Shown piece after piece: positions 62,859-64,000 of a stretch of 64,000 nucleotides of DNA; the stretch's first letter is position 1; every line of letters starts with the position of its first letter. The notes beneath the pieces were generated by a model. The model was not told the origin of the DNA. It saw only the letters and a program-made list of their open reading frames with translations, and did not search any database. Made by a program: the position numbers and the translations under genes. This DNA comes from Leptospira wolbachii serovar Codice str. CDC (lineage in GTDB: Bacteria > Spirochaetota > Leptospiria > Leptospirales > Leptospiraceae): positions 2,124,001 through 2,188,000 of the forward strand of contig NZ_AOGZ02000014.1 of NCBI RefSeq assembly GCF_000332515.2, written 5' to 3'.

Positions 62859-64000
62859 ATGCGAGCGACTGTTCTCTTCGCCCTATCGATCTGTTTTTGT
62901 CTCCTAAGCTGTTTGAACAAATCGGAAAGACGTTTCCCCGTCGACTTGGTTTTGGAGTTACGAAATGCCAAATCCAAAATTTCGATTTCCAAAGATTTAC
63001 TCCCCTATCACTGGAAAAAAAATCCCGGTCGTCAAAGTGGACTTCCCCATTCACGCAAATGGGAGAACACCCAGATTACTTTTAATTCTGATAAAAAAAT
63101 CTTTTTAAATCATTCTTTGGATTCTCTTTTTTTCCCACCGGGACAAGAATATGAATTCAAAATTCCACCGGGACAGTATGAATTTTCTACGCTTGTGGGA
63201 TTGTTAGGTGGAACGGAATTTCAATCCCAAGTTTCAGGAATTTTAAAATTGAATTCAGGTGGAAAAGTTCTTAAGGAATGGAACCTTGTCGGAACTATGA
63301 AGGAAAGTTGGATTTCGAAACAAGAAGTTTTGGAAATCGGAGAATCGGGATCTCTTCAGTTGGTATGGGAAAGTAAAGATAGTTATCTTTTTGTCGGTGA
63401 ACCTTTGTTATATTCCAAGGATACTTTGGAATCGTTTTCCAGTTCCGGGAAACCAAAGTCTGTGATTCTCATAGTCATAGATTCGGCAAGGAAAGATTTT
63501 TTTGGTTCTTACGGGTATCCATATTCTGTCACACCTGTGATGGACCAAATGGCAAAAGAATCTGTGTTCTTTGAAAATCCCTTTGCCAATGGGAATTGGA
63601 CCAAACCATCCATGATGTCTTTTTTTCATTCGGAATATTCATCTAACCTCGGTTTGGGGAATTCGTGGTTTTCAACAAAGCCTTATCAAAGAAAAGTATA
63701 TTATGGAAAAAATAGAGACAACTTAGCTAAAACATTTCGGGAAGCAGGTTATTTTTCCAAAACGATCATGAATAATGTTTTCTTTTTGGATTATACAACT
63801 GTGGGTTTGGATTTAGGTTTTCATAATTCTTTCCAAGTGGGAATGGACATTGTGGATACAGAAGTTCTCACAAACCACGCAATCCAATTTGTAAACGAAT
63901 CCAAAGACAAACCTTATTTTTTACATTTTAATTTGAATACACCGCATGCATCCTACTCACCACCACCAGAAGATATGGCCGCTGTTCGTTCCGTGGTTCC
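62859..64000 (+). CDS. Sulfatase-superfamily lipoprotein (C-terminus cut by window edge)
   Basis: At least 380 residues. The ATG at 62859 gives a lipoprotein signal (MRATVLFALSICF, lipobox LLSC); an ATG at 62787 would put a hydrophilic tail before it. An N-terminal beta domain of about 180 residues is followed by the sulfatase/alkaline phosphatase-type domain, starting with IVIDSARKDFFGSYGY. The nucleophile region reads NWTKPSMMSFF: Thr takes the place of the Cys or Ser that becomes formylglycine in type I sulfatases, as in phosphoglycerol transferases and related Thr-nucleophile enzymes. Later LNTPHASY has the conserved His. The frame runs to base 64000. Confidence 0.82.
   Translation, partial: MRATVLFALSICFCLLSCLNKSERRFPVDLVLELRNAKSKISISKDLLPYHWKKNPGRQSGLPHSRKWENTQITFNSDKKIFLNHSLDSLFFPPGQEYEFKIPPGQYEFSTLVGLLGGTEFQSQVSGILKLNSGGKVLKEWNLVGTMKESWISKQEVLEIGESGSLQLVWESKDSYLFVGEPLLYSKDTLESFSSSGKPKSVILIVIDSARKDFFGSYGYPYSVTPVMDQMAKESVFFENPFANGNWTKPSMMSFFHSEYSSNLGLGNSWFSTKPYQRKVYYGKNRDNLAKTFREAGYFSKTIMNNVFFLDYTTVGLDLGFHNSFQVGMDIVDTEVLTNHAIQFVNESKDKPYFLHFNLNTPHASYSPPPEDMAAVRSVV

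Noticed and set aside
62776..63054. Longer N-terminus of the alpha/beta-hydrolase
   Set aside because: It is antisense to the sulfatase-like gene; the normal fold begins just after the ATG at 62775.
1..64000. tRNA, rRNA, CRISPR arrays, insertion sequences
   Set aside because: I looked through the intergenic regions and found no cloverleaf, regular spaced repeats or transposase gene that I could support.

Overview
The window looks like a chromosomal segment of a spirochaete, most likely a Leptospira of the free-living type. This is inferred from gene content, and no database search was run. The reasons are: low-to-moderate G+C (about 40 percent by eye); many signal-peptide and lipoprotein genes; a flagellar hook-junction operon running flgN-flgK-flgL-fliW-csrA; a DUF1577-like protein; multi-membrane SpoIIE-type phosphatases; and GC-rich structured intergenic repeats. 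I see no rRNA, tRNA, CRISPR array, prophage or intact insertion sequence.

Region 1-9.5 kb is a nearly continuous minus-strand run. It begins with a DUF1577-like protein and a small membrane protein. An ECF sigma factor follows, with two overlapping small membrane-protein genes that could include its anti-sigma partner. Then come a PhoB/PhoR-like two-component pair, argJ, a membrane protein with a degenerate phosphatase-like domain, and a SpoIIE/PP2C phosphatase cut by the left edge. Overlaps of 4 to 38 bases suggest operons. Region 9.5-12.5 kb holds a secreted protein, aat, a lipoprotein, an Mpo1-like protein, a small zinc-finger-like gene whose frame breaks at an A-AAA-AAG heptamer, and a 58-residue DUF1289 protein.

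Region 12.6-18.2 kb is the flagellar and csrA operon, followed by a DUF374 acyltransferase and an OsmC-like protein. Region 18.2-22.2 kb runs backwards: a phosphoesterase, a YihQ-like GH31 glycosidase with one altered recognition residue, and a tandem rhodanese lacking its catalytic cysteine. Region 22.4-29 kb has an envelope cluster: a secreted protein, an HtrA-like protease, its protease-dead relative, a REC-HATPase signalling fusion and a probable outer-membrane barrel. Region 29-42 kb contains a Wzx-like flippase, a PAP2 phosphatase, a PlsC-like acyltransferase, fused isobutyryl-CoA mutase (icmF), a protein with a voltage-sensor-like S4 helix but no visible pore, a papain-like protease with fibronectin-like repeats, and a dihaem cytochrome c.

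Region 42-48.6 kb has a broken DHFR-like gene, a [2Fe-2S] protein, the glycine cleavage operon gcvT-gcvH-gcvP and a divergent quinone-oxidoreductase-like gene. Region 48.6-55.3 kb is more accessory in character. It includes a 24-residue lysine/alanine peptide gene with its own promoter-like sequence and terminator, a SUFU-like protein, alkB, a DUF4269-like protein, two GC-rich repeat blocks, a short-chain reductase, a lipoprotein metallo-hydrolase, and trxA behind a perfect CsoR/CstR-type palindrome. Region 55.3-64 kb has a discoidin-like lipoprotein, a GT-C-like membrane protein, adjacent VanW-like and VanX-like genes, a MntA/HepT toxin-antitoxin pair, a cruciform-like repeat, a PH-like protein, two MaoC-like dehydratases with a monoacylglycerol-lipase-like hydrolase, and a sulfatase-superfamily lipoprotein cut by the right edge.

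The strongest candidates for something undescribed are the two frame breaks at an identical heptamer, the pore-less voltage-sensor protein, several catalytically dead paralogues placed beside or among active enzymes, the lysine/alanine micro-protein, and the trxA operator.
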